Source: QHXW01 sp035297145 | Lineage (GTDB): Bacteria; Acidobacteriota; Terriglobia; Bryobacterales; Bryobacteraceae | Direction of reading: 5' to 3' | DNA: 64,000 bases | Assembly: GCA_035297145.1 (NCBI GenBank) | Contig: DATGZN010000058.1 | Coordinates: forward strand, 1-64,000 | In this document: positions 52,404 to 63,284 of the stretch, piece after piece | How the letters are laid out: the number at the start of each line of letters is the position of its first letter | Position numbering within the stretch: position 1 is the stretch's first letter | Program-made: the position numbers and the translations under genes | The notes under the pieces: generated by a model | What the model was told of the DNA's origin: nothing | What the model saw: the letters and a program-made list of their open reading frames with translations, nothing else | Databases searched by the model: none

Positions 52404-52610
52404 CTAACCCTCCACCGCGATCCGCTTGGCGCCCTCGATGACGCGACGCACAGCGCTAGGCTCGTAGCATACGTTGGCGCCGATCTTCCGCCATTCCGGC
52501 GGTTGCCGAAGGAGTCTCCTTCGACGGATTGTCCCGACAGAAACGTTGAGGAGCCTGGCCACTTCGTGCTCGGTCAGGAGTGTTTCACGAGTGCTGTTTG
52601 TATTTGCCAT
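52404..52610 (-). CDS. AlpA/excisionase-type helix-turn-helix protein
   Basis: A 68-residue protein with a MerR/excisionase-type HTH: LLTEHEVARLLNVSVGTIRRRRLLRQPPEWRKIGANVCYEPSAVRRVI. In P4-like elements AlpA-type proteins activate excision or the integrase. AGGA five bases before the ATG supports the start. It is upstream of the primase gene by two bases. The octamer array at 52663-52745 lies in its promoter region, so it may be autoregulated. Confidence 0.85.
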   Translation of the reverse strand: MANTNSTRETLLTEHEVARLLNVSVGTIRRRRLLRQPPEWRKIGANVCYEPSAVRRVIEGAKRIAVEG

Positions 52611-52662
52611 TTCGATCCTCTTGGTGGTTCATTCTTAGCCACCGCAATTCGAGGATTGAGCA

Positions 52663-52745
52663 CCCCGCATAGTGGGTAGCAATACAGGAGAAAGTCCGGG
52701 AGGATGCGGGGAAATGCGGGGATGGGATACGGGGAAATGCGGGGA
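52663..52745. repeat. Octamer (ATGCGGGG) array upstream of the AlpA-primase operon
   Basis: ATGCGGGG occurs at 52704, 52714 and 52737, a variant ATACGGGG at 52727, and an inverted copy CCCCGCAT at 52663-52670. The 16-base unit CGGGGAAATGCGGGGA is exactly repeated (52707-52722 and 52730-52745). The spacing and single inverted copy suggest binding sites for a regulator or replication protein. Confidence 0.6.
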
Positions 52746-52748
52746 AAA

Positions 52749-53465
52749 TTACTTCGAGGTCTTCTTCAGCAAAGCCCGCATGAACTCTTCCGGCGTTAGG
52801 CTTAAGGCGTGGTTGAAATTGGAAACCGCTCTCCGGGTCGTGCGTTTGTCTTCGCGCTGGAAACGTTCAAACTCGGTACGATCCTTGTACCCGACCACCG
52901 TGCTGATATCCTTGCGCGTGATCTTGTGCCCGGCTGCGCCCATCTTCGAGATGAAGGCGTCAATCGCCGCACGCCGATTGGGTCCCTTCGGGTCAGAAGT
53001 CCCCGTCGGCACTGACAGTGATCCCTCTAGCGGTCTGTTGCTTGGCAGATCTTGTGCAGTTGCAGCAGCCGTGAGCAACAAACTCGCCAGTCTCGGATAG
53101 AGCTTTCGGCTGACGTATTTCACGAACGCAGTCTGCCTCGGTGTTGGCCTGCTCAAATCAACGAGTTCACCCGGAATCTCCTCCAGCCCCGCTTCATACG
53201 GGCGCAGCCGATTCCAAATGATCAAGCTTTCAGCGCGGACAGAAATGTGCCACAGAGCCCGGATCGAATAGGGCGCTTGTCCGAATGCCAAAGCCGTACG
53301 CGTGCGAACCTGCACGATCTTCCAGACATACTCGGTTCCTGCCTCCCACCAAGGAGGAGTGGTATTCGTGCCGGTGGGTACCCATTCAGACCAATTCCCC
53401 TTTGCCTCGGCCTGGGTAAACTCGTTCTCGGCGCTCTCTCTCGCTGCTTCTTGTTCTGAAGGCAT
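52749..53465 (-). CDS. Hypothetical protein of the integrative element
   Basis: A 238-residue soluble protein. The N-terminal half has WWEAGTEYVWKIVQVRTRTALAFGQAPYSIRALWHISVRAES, with mixed helix and strand. The C-terminal 70 residues have IDAFISKMGAAGHKITRKDISTVVGYKDRTEFERFQREDKRTTRRAVSNFNHAL, which looks like a small helix-turn-helix domain. It may bind DNA and act as a regulator of the neighbouring AlpA-primase operon, from which it is separated by the octamer array. No family is recognised. Confidence 0.65.
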   Translation of the reverse strand: MPSEQEAARESAENEFTQAEAKGNWSEWVPTGTNTTPPWWEAGTEYVWKIVQVRTRTALAFGQAPYSIRALWHISVRAESLIIWNRLRPYEAGLEEIPGELVDLSRPTPRQTAFVKYVSRKLYPRLASLLLTAAATAQDLPSNRPLEGSLSVPTGTSDPKGPNRRAAIDAFISKMGAAGHKITRKDISTVVGYKDRTEFERFQREDKRTTRRAVSNFNHALSLTPEEFMRALLKKTSK

Positions 53466-53536
53466 CGCTCCCTGCGCGATCCCCTGAAAACGAGGTAGCC
53501 GCCCCTGGGCAGGGTTCCCAGCCTTCGCCCCGGTTC

Positions 53537-53785
53537 ATGACGCCGGAACTAGGCGGCCAACAATCATTCTATGCCGACGCTCACCATCCGGATTACGTTG
53601 TTGATCACATCGTGCTGCTGAGGCGCGGCGGCGACGACGAACCGAGCACCATGCGACGGCAGACCATTGAAGTTGCGACGGAAGGATCGGTTCGAGGGCT
53701 GTTCGACAAAAACGAGCAAGCTGGGAATCGCTTCAGGATGGGCAATCAGGAGTACAGAGCTAATCGGCGACTTACGGCCGTTTAG
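53537..53785 (+). pseudogene. HNH-endonuclease remnant
   Basis: YVVDHIVLLRRGGDDEPSTMRRQTIE matches the core of small HNH nucleases (VVDHI.PL..GG...PSNMQWQT), including the DHI with the catalytic His. The expected Trp of NMQWQT is Arg, the upstream CxxC or first His part is missing, and the tail is unrelated. It also overlaps the FRG gene by 14 bases. I read it as a decayed fragment; a short real gene is less likely. Confidence 0.4.
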
Positions 53786-54587
53786 AGAGCGGGCCGAGGC
53801 CAGTCCGAAAGAGGCTCCTGGGCCGGTGCCTCCCTTTGAGTTCTCGCGCAAGGTTTCCAAGATCAGGAAACAAATCTCCAAGGCGGAACCCGAGCAGATC
53901 CAATTGGCGTGCCATCGAGCGAACACATTTGGCCGGAATCACGTACTTTCTCAACCACTGATCGCAATCACTCATTAGGTTGAGCGGCGTGGCCGAGGAG
54001 TGCACCGTAAATGCGCCCTGCTGCACCTGCATCCTGAGATCCATCTCGATCGCCATTGCGGCTGCCACTTTGTCGGTGGTATCTTTCCCTTTCCGCGAGG
54101 GCTTGATGAGTCGCTCCAGTTGCCGGGCATTCAAGGGCAGTTGGTAGTTTTCAAAGCCTTGGCTAACGTTCAGGGGACCAGGCGCGACTGCCCAAATGCA
54201 CGCATCAAAACTCGCCTGGACCTTCGGATCAACGTCGTATTGCTCAGAATGCCGTTGAAATGATTCGGTTGCAAAGAAAGCTGCGATGAGCGGTGAGCGA
54301 GTCCAGTCGAGTAGCCTCGTTGGCAGCCCATAGTGCTGCATCAGCGCCAACCAGCCAGCGTAATCGTCGTCGTCGGGAAAGGAATGATGGCGCAGCTTCG
54401 CTCGGACGAAGAACTCGTTTGAAAGATACCTCTCCTGTTCTCTTGTATAACCTCGTCGGGCGAAGGGTAGCAGGTCCCAAGTGACGCTGGAATGCCCGCG
54501 AAACCACCATATGAGCTCAGTCTTGGCGATTAACGCTTCGACCTCTCGCGTGAGGGCGGCCAGGTCTTGGATCTCTCGCGCGTGCAT
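53772..54587 (-). CDS. FRG-domain protein (second)
   Basis: A 271-residue FRG-domain protein. WWFRGHSSVTWDLLPFARRGY at about residue 27 is the FRG motif, and YAGWLALMQHYGLPTRLLDWTRSPLIAAFFATE the second conserved motif. MQVQQGAFTVHSSATPLN near the end corresponds to the third. It is different from the protein at 48130 outside these motifs. No signal peptide. The function of FRG proteins is not settled; abundance in mobile elements suggests defence or toxin roles (inference). Confidence 0.82.
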   Translation of the reverse strand: MHAREIQDLAALTREVEALIAKTELIWWFRGHSSVTWDLLPFARRGYTREQERYLSNEFFVRAKLRHHSFPDDDDYAGWLALMQHYGLPTRLLDWTRSPLIAAFFATESFQRHSEQYDVDPKVQASFDACIWAVAPGPLNVSQGFENYQLPLNARQLERLIKPSRKGKDTTDKVAAAMAIEMDLRMQVQQGAFTVHSSATPLNLMSDCDQWLRKYVIPAKCVRSMARQLDLLGFRLGDLFPDLGNLARELKGRHRPRSLFRTGLGPLSKRP

Positions 54588-54760
54588 CTATTTTCACCGA
54601 TCGTAGCAGAACGCTGCCAACTTGCGCGCCGTGTCGGCGTTGGGTTATTCTCGCCTGCCGTCTTGTGTAACGACGCATCTGGAGTGTCGGAGGCGGCTGA
54701 CCTCCGAAAGGCTTGCACCTGTTGCTACACTCAGTCTGATCAATCCGGGCGAAGCGCCGA

Positions 54761-55051
54761 ATGAGCAGCCGCGATGACGACCGACGACGTGACCGCCCTT
54801 CGCGCTATTCCCACACGCCGCAACCCATCCAGCCACGCGTTACCGATCAGGAAATCCAGAAGTGGATCTCGCGCCAGCACGGCTTCGTGCCCGAGAGCGC
54901 ATGGATTCTGCACTGCAAGGAGCAGTTCGGCCTCGCAGCGCCGGGTACCGCCCCCGCGGAGAATCCGTGCCCGCCAGAGAAGGTCGCGGCAATTAAGCAG
55001 GCGTTGCGGAGGTTCGGCTCCTTTGAACGGCAAGCGGGTAGATTTTCGTAA
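54761..55051 (+). CDS. Conserved hypothetical protein
   Basis: A 96-residue protein with a disordered Arg-rich N-terminus (about 25 residues) and then ITDQEIQ-type sequence, WISRQHGFVPESAWILHCKEQFGL, CPPEKVAAIKQALRRFG. I recall similar short proteins in many genomes (a QHGFVP..CWI.HCKE pattern near a CPPEK motif), but no function is known. It may have spread with mobile elements. Start ATG at 54761. Confidence 0.55.
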   Translation: MSSRDDDRRRDRPSRYSHTPQPIQPRVTDQEIQKWISRQHGFVPESAWILHCKEQFGLAAPGTAPAENPCPPEKVAAIKQALRRFGSFERQAGRFS

Positions 55052-55249
55052 CCGTCAATGGACGAGATTGAGACTTCGCGTTCCTTTGGCTCCACTGCGA
55101 CGGGCCGTGCGTTTTACGTGCTTAAGCAGCGAGTAGAGCTAACGTGATACATTGCGGGCCGTCCGGGCCACCGGAATTTAGAGTTGTTCACTTATCTGGA
55201 CCGATATTGCAGTCCTGTGGTTGAGGCTCGGGCCGGGTCGCCGTGTCTC

Positions 55250-57715
<2,466 letters not shown>

Positions 57716-57861
57716 GTCGCGTGTGACTCCTTTCACCGAGAGTGCGGTTATCGTGCTTTCAGGCACGCCAATTTCCGCGCTTTCATTGTAATGCGGCCGG
57801 TCATTAGCTAGCTCTTCAGCCGACCCGCGGAAACTCACTAATAACCGGCACTTCGTCGTCA

Positions 57862-58208
57862 TCAGGCGACCTTCTTCGCCTTCACGAGCGCCCATCTCTT
57901 CCGTTGCGCAGCCGCGATCTTCTTTCGTGCCGCGGCGCTCATTGTACGCTTCACGCCGACCGGCTTAGCGTCGATTTCGCTCTGACGGCCGCAAACCTCT
58001 TCCTCTGTGCCGCAGCCATTCGCCTCCGCGCAGCCGGGCTCAGTGGGCGCCTACCTGTTTGGATCGGCGCTGCGGCTGGCGTGCCGTCTCTGGGACCGAG
58101 CTGTCGCTGGATGTCGGCGATCTTCTTTCCTTTAGAGTCCGAAGCTGCTGCGAGCACGATCCTCCGCCGGGTCGTGCCGGGCCGTCGCCATAAGCGGATG
58201 AAGGTCAC
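57862..58208 (-). pseudogene. Frameshifted small basic protein with two SAAARKKIAAAQRKRWA-like repeats
   Basis: From an ATG at 58208 the frame gives a basic protein with PLSPAARRRMAAAQRKRFAAVRAKS and then stops at 57951. One frame away, directly downstream, the sequence continues as VKRTMSAAARKKIAAAQRKRWALVKAKKVA to a stop at 57862. The two halves are copies of the same motif, and a single indel just after AVRAKS would join them. It looks like a tandem-repeat DNA-binding-type protein broken by one frameshift, either genuine or a sequencing artefact. Confidence 0.55.
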
Positions 58209-58265
58209 CAGTCGAGCATATTAACCGCGTTTACCCTGCCTGACTGGGCTGTGCCTGACATCCCC

Positions 58266-58294
58266 TTGCAATCTGGCGCGAGTGGGCGCATACT
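58266..58294 (+). promoter_or_regulatory. Promoter of the padR-permease operon
   Basis: TTGCAA (58266-58271), 17 bases, CATACT (58289-58294). Transcription would start about ten bases before the padR ATG, so a very short leader is expected. PadR proteins often repress their own promoter, and this is where they would bind. Confidence 0.5.
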
Positions 58295-58309
58295 TCCCAT
58301 AAAGGATTT

Positions 58310-58648
58310 ATGGGAGAAAAACCCGAACGTACATCTGGCGTCTTACAAGGCACGCTCGACATGCTGGTGCTCAAGGCGCTGGCGCGCGGGCCGATGCATG
58401 GATATGACGTGGCCGAGCACATCCTAGCGTGGTCAGGCGATGTCTTAAAGGTGGAGGAAGGCGCCCTCTATCCGGCGCTGCACCGTTTGGAGCTGCGAGG
58501 TCTTTTGGCTAGCGAATGGGGGGTTTCGGCGAACAACCGACGGGCGAAGTACTACCGGTTGACGGCGGCGGGGCGGAAGCAACTGGCTGCGGAATCGTCG
58601 GACTGGGCGCGGTTAAGCGGAGCGATCGCGCGCGTGATGGAGGCATAA
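58310..58648 (+). CDS. PadR-family transcriptional regulator
   Basis: A 112-residue PadR regulator. TLDMLVLKALARGPMHGYDVAEHIL is the first half of the winged helix, VEEGALYPALHRLELRGLLASEWG the recognition helix and wing, and RRAKYYRLTAAGRKQLAAE the beta-hairpin. The C-terminal helix for dimerisation is short. It lies one base before the GTG of the permease gene, so it is coupled to it. PadR plus an orphan permease is a recurrent Acidobacteriota gene pair. Confidence 0.92.
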   Translation: MGEKPERTSGVLQGTLDMLVLKALARGPMHGYDVAEHILAWSGDVLKVEEGALYPALHRLELRGLLASEWGVSANNRRAKYYRLTAAGRKQLAAESSDWARLSGAIARVMEA

Positions 58649-58649
58649 C

Positions 58650-61256
58650 GTGCGTGGACTATTCACGAACCTGCGATTGCGGTGGCACGCCCTGTGGAAG
58701 CGGCGGCAATTAGAAACCGATCTGGAAGACGAGCTGGCGTTTCACCTCGCGATGCGAGACGAGAAGAATCGGGAGGCAGGTGCGGCGGAGCGCGCGCAGC
58801 GGTGGTTCGGAAATCCGGAGTTGGTGAAGGAAGATCTGCGGGATCAGTGGACGTTTCGCGCCATCGAGAATTTCTGGAGGGACTTGCGGTATGCCGCGCG
58901 GATGCTGCGGCGGAATCCGGGGTTTGCGGCGGCGGCAATTTTATCTCTGGCGCTGGGAATCGGGGCGAATACAACCATATTTAGCCTAACGATGGAGTTT
59001 CTGTTCAGCCAGCCGTCGTGCCGGAATCCGGAAACGCTCGCCGAGATGCGGATCGGCGGGCACAGCGACATTGACATGGCCAAGTATCGTTTTCTTCGCG
59101 ATGCGCATATTTTCGAGGGCCTCGCCGGCAGCAATGAAGAACACAAAGCGGAAGCCAACTGGCGGTTCGGGAGCGACACCTACCGGCTGCAGACCATGCG
59201 CGTCACGGAGAACTTCTTCCAGGTGGTCGGCGTACCAGTGGCCATGGGACGCGCGATAGAGCCGAGGGACGGCGATGTCGTCGTCTTGAGTGATCGGTTC
59301 TGGAAGGCGCGGCTGGCGGCTGATCCCAAGGTATTAGGAAAGTCGCTTATTATCGATGGCCGGCCGTTCACAGTCGTCGGCGTTCTGCCGCACAATCATC
59401 GCACGGTGCTGGGGTTCGGGTTCTCACCGGATTTGTACATTCCGGCTTCGCGCGAGAGCGACATTGTGGCGCTGATCGCACGGCTGCCGGACGGCATGTC
59501 GAGGCAGGCTGCCTATGCCCGGCTGGTTGCGGCGTGCAAGCAACTGGACAAAGTCTATCCGCCGGATTGGGGGCAGAACGCGTCGTGGGCGAATGGGACG
59601 GAAGTCGTTCCCGTAGCCGGCGTGGAGCGGCTGAGATCGCTCAATATTCTGCCATTCGCCGCCTTCTTCGGGATGTTGATGGCTGTGGTGGGATTGGTCC
59701 TCCTGATTGCGTGCGTTAACGTTTCGAGCCTGCTGCTGGCGCGAGCATCATCGAGAAGACAGGAACTCGCCATCCGGCTCGCGATTGGCGCGGGGCGGGG
59801 GCGCATTGTCCGGCAATTGCTGGCGGAGAGCCTGCTGCTGGCGCTCGTTGGCACAGGTGCGGGACTTCTCCTCAACGTTTGGCTGTCGGGCTTAATGAAC
59901 CGCGTGCAGCTTCCGCTGCCCTTGCCCATGCAGTTGCTCATCCAGGCGGATTGGCGGCTGCTGCTGTATTCGATGGCGGTTGCGGTAGGGAGCGCGCTGG
60001 TCGCGGGCTTGATGCCGGCTATTAAAGCAACTCGCGAAGGCGTCAGCGCGGCGCTGAAACTCACTGAACGTCAGGTAGGGCAATGGCCACTGCGCAATGC
60101 GCTGGTGGTCGGGCAGCTTGCTGTATCGGTCGTTCTATTGACTACGGGATTTCTCTTCGTCCGGAACATGACAAGGTCCATGACCATGAATCCGGGGTTC
60201 GATGCCGAACATACGGCCTGGGCCTACATGCGGCTGGTTCCCGAAAAATACACAACCGCGGAGCAAAAACAGAATTTGGTCCGCAACGCGCTCGGGGAGC
60301 TCCGTGCGCTACCGGGTGTCGAAGCGGCGAGTATCGCGTGCATCGTTCCTCTCAATGACAATTGGCACAGTATGAACGACATTCGCACCGACATCAGCGA
60401 CCAGCCGATCCGTGTGCGGTTTCACACAAGCTGCGCATCGCCGGATTATTTCCGGACGATGGAAATTCCGATTCTCCAGGGGCGCGAGTTTCTGCCCTCG
60501 GATGACAAAGGCGCCCCTGATGTCGTGATCATCAATGAGAACATGGCTCACGAGCTGTTCGGCAATAGAAACCCGCTCGGCCACACGTTCCGATACACTA
60601 GTCCGACTTTGAGTGCTCCCATGACGGTTGTCGGCGTGGCGAAGAACAGCAAATACTTCACCTTGGGTGAGGAGAATCCGCTAGCGTTGTACAACCCCTT
60701 CAACGCGGACGCGTGGATGACGAATCTGCATTTTCTGATTCGCGCTTCTCGGCCGTGCGATGTCGTGAAGGAGATAGCGCAGACCCTGGGGCGGCTGGAT
60801 GCGTCGGCGTCCATCGAGGTGAAGCAGATGCGCGATGCAATGGGGCTTGCGTTTCTGCCCAGCCGCGTCGGTGCCGCATTGCTGGGAAGCATGGGACTGT
60901 TGGGGCTGGCGCTGGCGTCGATCGGGCTTTACGGAGTGCTGGCGTATTCGGTGGCGCGGCGCACACGGGAGATCGGGCTGCGCGTGGCGTTGGGAGCGGA
61001 TCGCGCGGCAGTGTTGCGCATGGTGGCGCGGAAGAGTTTTGGGCTGCTGGGGATTGGGTTAGCGATTGGGTTGGGGATTTCGATGTTCGTAACAAAGCCG
61101 TTGGCCATGTTTCTGGTGCCAGAGTTGAGCACATCGGATCCGGCGACGTTTCTGACGGTGGTCGCAGTGCTGGGAGCCGTCGCGTTTGCGGCGACGCTGG
61201 GGCCGGCGCTCCGAGCGTTGCGGGTGGATCCGATGGTCGCCCTGCGATACGAATGA
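58650..61256 (+). CDS. Large MacB/FtsX-type ABC transporter permease with prefix domain
   Basis: An 868-residue inner-membrane permease. Residues 1-70 form the small prefix domain (LRWHALWKRRQLETDLEDELAFHLAMRDE) often seen before such permeases. Then come DLRYAARMLRRNPGFAAAAILSLALGIGANTTIF and a MacB-type periplasmic domain, FtsX helices, a second periplasmic domain, and the final helices with YGVLAYSVARRTREIGLRVALGADRAAVLRM. The C-terminus reads LRVDPMVALRYE. The GTG at 58650 has GGAGG seven bases upstream. Related to, but on the opposite strand from, the permease at 55250. The likely role is export of an unknown compound, under PadR control. Confidence 0.9.
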   Translation: MRGLFTNLRLRWHALWKRRQLETDLEDELAFHLAMRDEKNREAGAAERAQRWFGNPELVKEDLRDQWTFRAIENFWRDLRYAARMLRRNPGFAAAAILSLALGIGANTTIFSLTMEFLFSQPSCRNPETLAEMRIGGHSDIDMAKYRFLRDAHIFEGLAGSNEEHKAEANWRFGSDTYRLQTMRVTENFFQVVGVPVAMGRAIEPRDGDVVVLSDRFWKARLAADPKVLGKSLIIDGRPFTVVGVLPHNHRTVLGFGFSPDLYIPASRESDIVALIARLPDGMSRQAAYARLVAACKQLDKVYPPDWGQNASWANGTEVVPVAGVERLRSLNILPFAAFFGMLMAVVGLVLLIACVNVSSLLLARASSRRQELAIRLAIGAGRGRIVRQLLAESLLLALVGTGAGLLLNVWLSGLMNRVQLPLPLPMQLLIQADWRLLLYSMAVAVGSALVAGLMPAIKATREGVSAALKLTERQVGQWPLRNALVVGQLAVSVVLLTTGFLFVRNMTRSMTMNPGFDAEHTAWAYMRLVPEKYTTAEQKQNLVRNALGELRALPGVEAASIACIVPLNDNWHSMNDIRTDISDQPIRVRFHTSCASPDYFRTMEIPILQGREFLPSDDKGAPDVVIINENMAHELFGNRNPLGHTFRYTSPTLSAPMTVVGVAKNSKYFTLGEENPLALYNPFNADAWMTNLHFLIRASRPCDVVKEIAQTLGRLDASASIEVKQMRDAMGLAFLPSRVGAALLGSMGLLGLALASIGLYGVLAYSVARRTREIGLRVALGADRAAVLRMVARKSFGLLGIGLAIGLGISMFVTKPLAMFLVPELSTSDPATFLTVVAVLGAVAFAATLGPALRALRVDPMVALRYE

Positions 61257-61345
61257 GGCGCTGCGGTATTCACGCCGCCGCTCGAAACAACGCGCAGTCA
61301 GCCGCTTGACACCCGCCCCTTACAGGTGCATGCTTCCATAGACAT

Positions 61346-61723
61346 CTAGGAATCATGAGCAAAGCCAATCCTGATTCCGTTCTGCTTCAGCCTCGCAGCA
61401 ACTCTCGTAGCCTCGTCTTCCATCGCCTGCTCATTCGGCTTGCCCGCGCTCTGAATCCACGTCTCGACTTTGCCCCACTGGACCTCGTGCGATGTCGACG
61501 GCCCTTTCAGGGTTACCGTGAGCCGCGTCGCCGGGCCGGGTGCGTTCTCCGTGAATCCGCAGCGCCGGAACTCAGCTATAGCGAGCGTGGCCGCTTCGTA
61601 CAACGTGCTGGCGGCCACCTCGACGGCGTGCCGGATGTTGTTGGTGTCGGTGAACGAGACGAGGCAGGTGTGCGCAGTGGGCACCGGGAGATTATACTCT
61701 CTGGCGAACAAAAGCGAATACAA
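61346..61723 (-). CDS. Conserved hypothetical protein, possibly leaderless
   Basis: Up to 125 residues, with CLVSFTDTNNIRHAVEVAASTLYEAATLAIAEFRR and a second part of ATRLTVTLKGPSTSHEVQWGKVETWIQSAGK. This pattern (VSFTDTNGIRH..EV.A.SLYEAA) is familiar from Acidobacteriota hypothetical proteins; I know no function. The ATG at 61723 is possible. The GTG at 61684 (VPTAHTCLVSF) is also attractive, because TATAAT at 61691-61696 on the same strand would place the transcription start at or next to it. In that case the protein has 112 residues. Confidence 0.65.
   Translation of the reverse strand: MYSLLFAREYNLPVPTAHTCLVSFTDTNNIRHAVEVAASTLYEAATLAIAEFRRCGFTENAPGPATRLTVTLKGPSTSHEVQWGKVETWIQSAGKPNEQAMEDEATRVAARLKQNGIRIGFAHDS
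61691..61696 (-). promoter_or_regulatory. Perfect TATAAT box inside the 5' end of the conserved hypothetical gene
   Basis: TATAAT on the minus strand ends seven bases before a GTG codon in the coding frame. A TTGTAT box lies about 21 bases further upstream, which is long for a -35. Confidence 0.35.
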
Positions 61724-61886
61724 AAGTCCCGCCTATTCGGCTCCGGGCAGATCGAGTCAGAATCTGGAACTTGCTCTGTTCGTGGATTCTAATTTGATGT
61801 AGTATCGAGACCAGCGAATGGCTTCAACCGCATCAAATGGCATGGGGTGCAAAGGTTTCGCCCCCAAACACGAGCATACATAAGGG

Positions 61887-62468
61887 ATGACAGAAGCAGA
61901 GCTAGTCCGACAGCTTCAGCACATGGCGCAAGATTTGAGTCAACGCAACAGTGATTGGCAACGATTCTTCCGGAACAACACACCGCAGAATGTCCAGGTG
62001 ATGCTCGAATATGCGGAACGGGCGCGAAGCGAGGGACGCGCGACGGGGCTTCCGATCCCTGACTTGCCGCCGCCGGCCACCCCTGTTGCCGTCCGGGCTG
62101 CGGAGGAAGCGGTGGGATTCCGCTTTCCAACTCTTTTGGGCCGTCTATGGACTGAGGTTGCGAATGGTGGTTTTGGCCCTGGCGGTGGCATCTTTGGTGT
62201 TGAGGGCGGTTGGGAAGAGGAGCGAGTGGCATTGACAATTGCTCCGTTCTACCTCGACGCGAAGCGGCACAATGGGTTCGGGTTGTCGTGGCCGGAAAAG
62301 CTGGTTCCAATCTGCTACTGGGGCGGAGACGACTATTCGGCGATCGACTGTACTACGACGGAAGGGGACGTCGTCGATTTACTGGAGAGTAAACGCTGGA
62401 GGCCAAAGCGCAAGAAGCTGACGTTCACGCAGTGGGTGGAGGCTTGGGTTAACGGCGTGGAACTCTGA
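61887..62468 (+). CDS. SMI1/KNR4 (SUKH) family protein
   Basis: A 193-residue cytoplasmic protein. IRAAEEAVGF-type sequence (VRAAEEAVGFRFPTLLGRLWTEVANGGFGPGGGIFGVEGG) is the SUKH signature, with FPTLLGRLWTEVANGG corresponding to the FP..Y..F....NG motif. VPICYWGGDDYSAIDCTTTEGDVV gives the second half. SUKH proteins are immunity proteins for polymorphic toxins or general interaction modules. No toxin gene is seen in the nearby sequence, so an orphan immunity or housekeeping role are both open. Confidence 0.82.
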   Translation: MTEAELVRQLQHMAQDLSQRNSDWQRFFRNNTPQNVQVMLEYAERARSEGRATGLPIPDLPPPATPVAVRAAEEAVGFRFPTLLGRLWTEVANGGFGPGGGIFGVEGGWEEERVALTIAPFYLDAKRHNGFGLSWPEKLVPICYWGGDDYSAIDCTTTEGDVVDLLESKRWRPKRKKLTFTQWVEAWVNGVEL

Positions 62469-62540
62469 GAATGCCTGCCATCTTGTTGCCGGCGATGAGT
62501 TACCCACAAAAACCGAGAGTTCACGTTTCAACCTGAGCGA

Positions 62541-63276
62541 CTACTCGTCAGCACAGGGCCAGTGGCTCTGATTTACGCACGGCTCCCGAAAGCTCACGAT
62601 CGAGTCCGAGATACCAATCTCCCAGGACGGAAAGCGGATGCAGTTTTCGTCCCACCAGCCCGGTTTCAACCAACGGCACTCCCCCATCTTCGCGGCAGTG
62701 AGTCCCTCGCCCCAGCGCCCGCTTCTCGTCTCGGGCAGATTCGCGAACGCACACTCGGCGATCTCCAGCCCGCGGAACCGCTTGAACAGTTGATCGCGCA
62801 GAGCTGGCGTGAATCCGTTGCGCGTTCGGGCCGCGTACACGAGCCGGTCGCCCTCGTAGTATCCGAAGATCAGCGCATCGAATGTCCTCGCGCCCACTGT
62901 GTATCCGCCAATAACGAACTCCTGGCCCTGGTTGATCCGCATTTTCTGCCAGGCGCCGGATCGCTGACCGGGCTCGTAGCGGTCGTCCAATCGTTTAGCC
63001 ACCAACCCCTCCAGGCCTGCGGCCCGCACGGAGGCGATCACATCGGCAAGACTGGCGTTCAGCTCGGGGCATTGGCGGATCGGTTCTCCAAGCTTCGGCG
63101 GGATCTCGGTCCGCAGCAATTCGCGCCGCTCCGAGAGCGGCTTCGCCATCACATCGCTCCCCCTCCAGGATCAACACGTCTAACACGTAGTAGACGATCG
63201 GAGCGCCCGATGAGGCGTGGTTCTGCAGGATGTTGAACGACGGCCGCCCGGACTCGTCGAGCGCGACCTTTTCCAG
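62541..63276 (-). pseudogene. Decayed ATP-dependent DNA ligase
   Basis: The sequence carries the C-terminal half of a LigD/LigC-type ATP-dependent ligase, but in pieces. VALDESGRPSFNILQ...YYVLDVLILEG at about 63165-63276 is the end of the adenylation domain before a frameshift. In another frame come MAKPLSERRELL, GLEGLVAKRLDDRYEPGQRSGAWQKMR (motifs IV-V region) and the OB-fold part FVIGGYTVGARTFDALIFGYYEG, GECRWLKP. The N-terminal half with the adenylated Lys is missing. The first frameshift lies at a G5 run (C5 at 63159-63163 on the plus strand); a second follows WLKP. Expected product: none functional. Confidence 0.75.
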
Positions 63277-63284
63277 GCCCCTCG

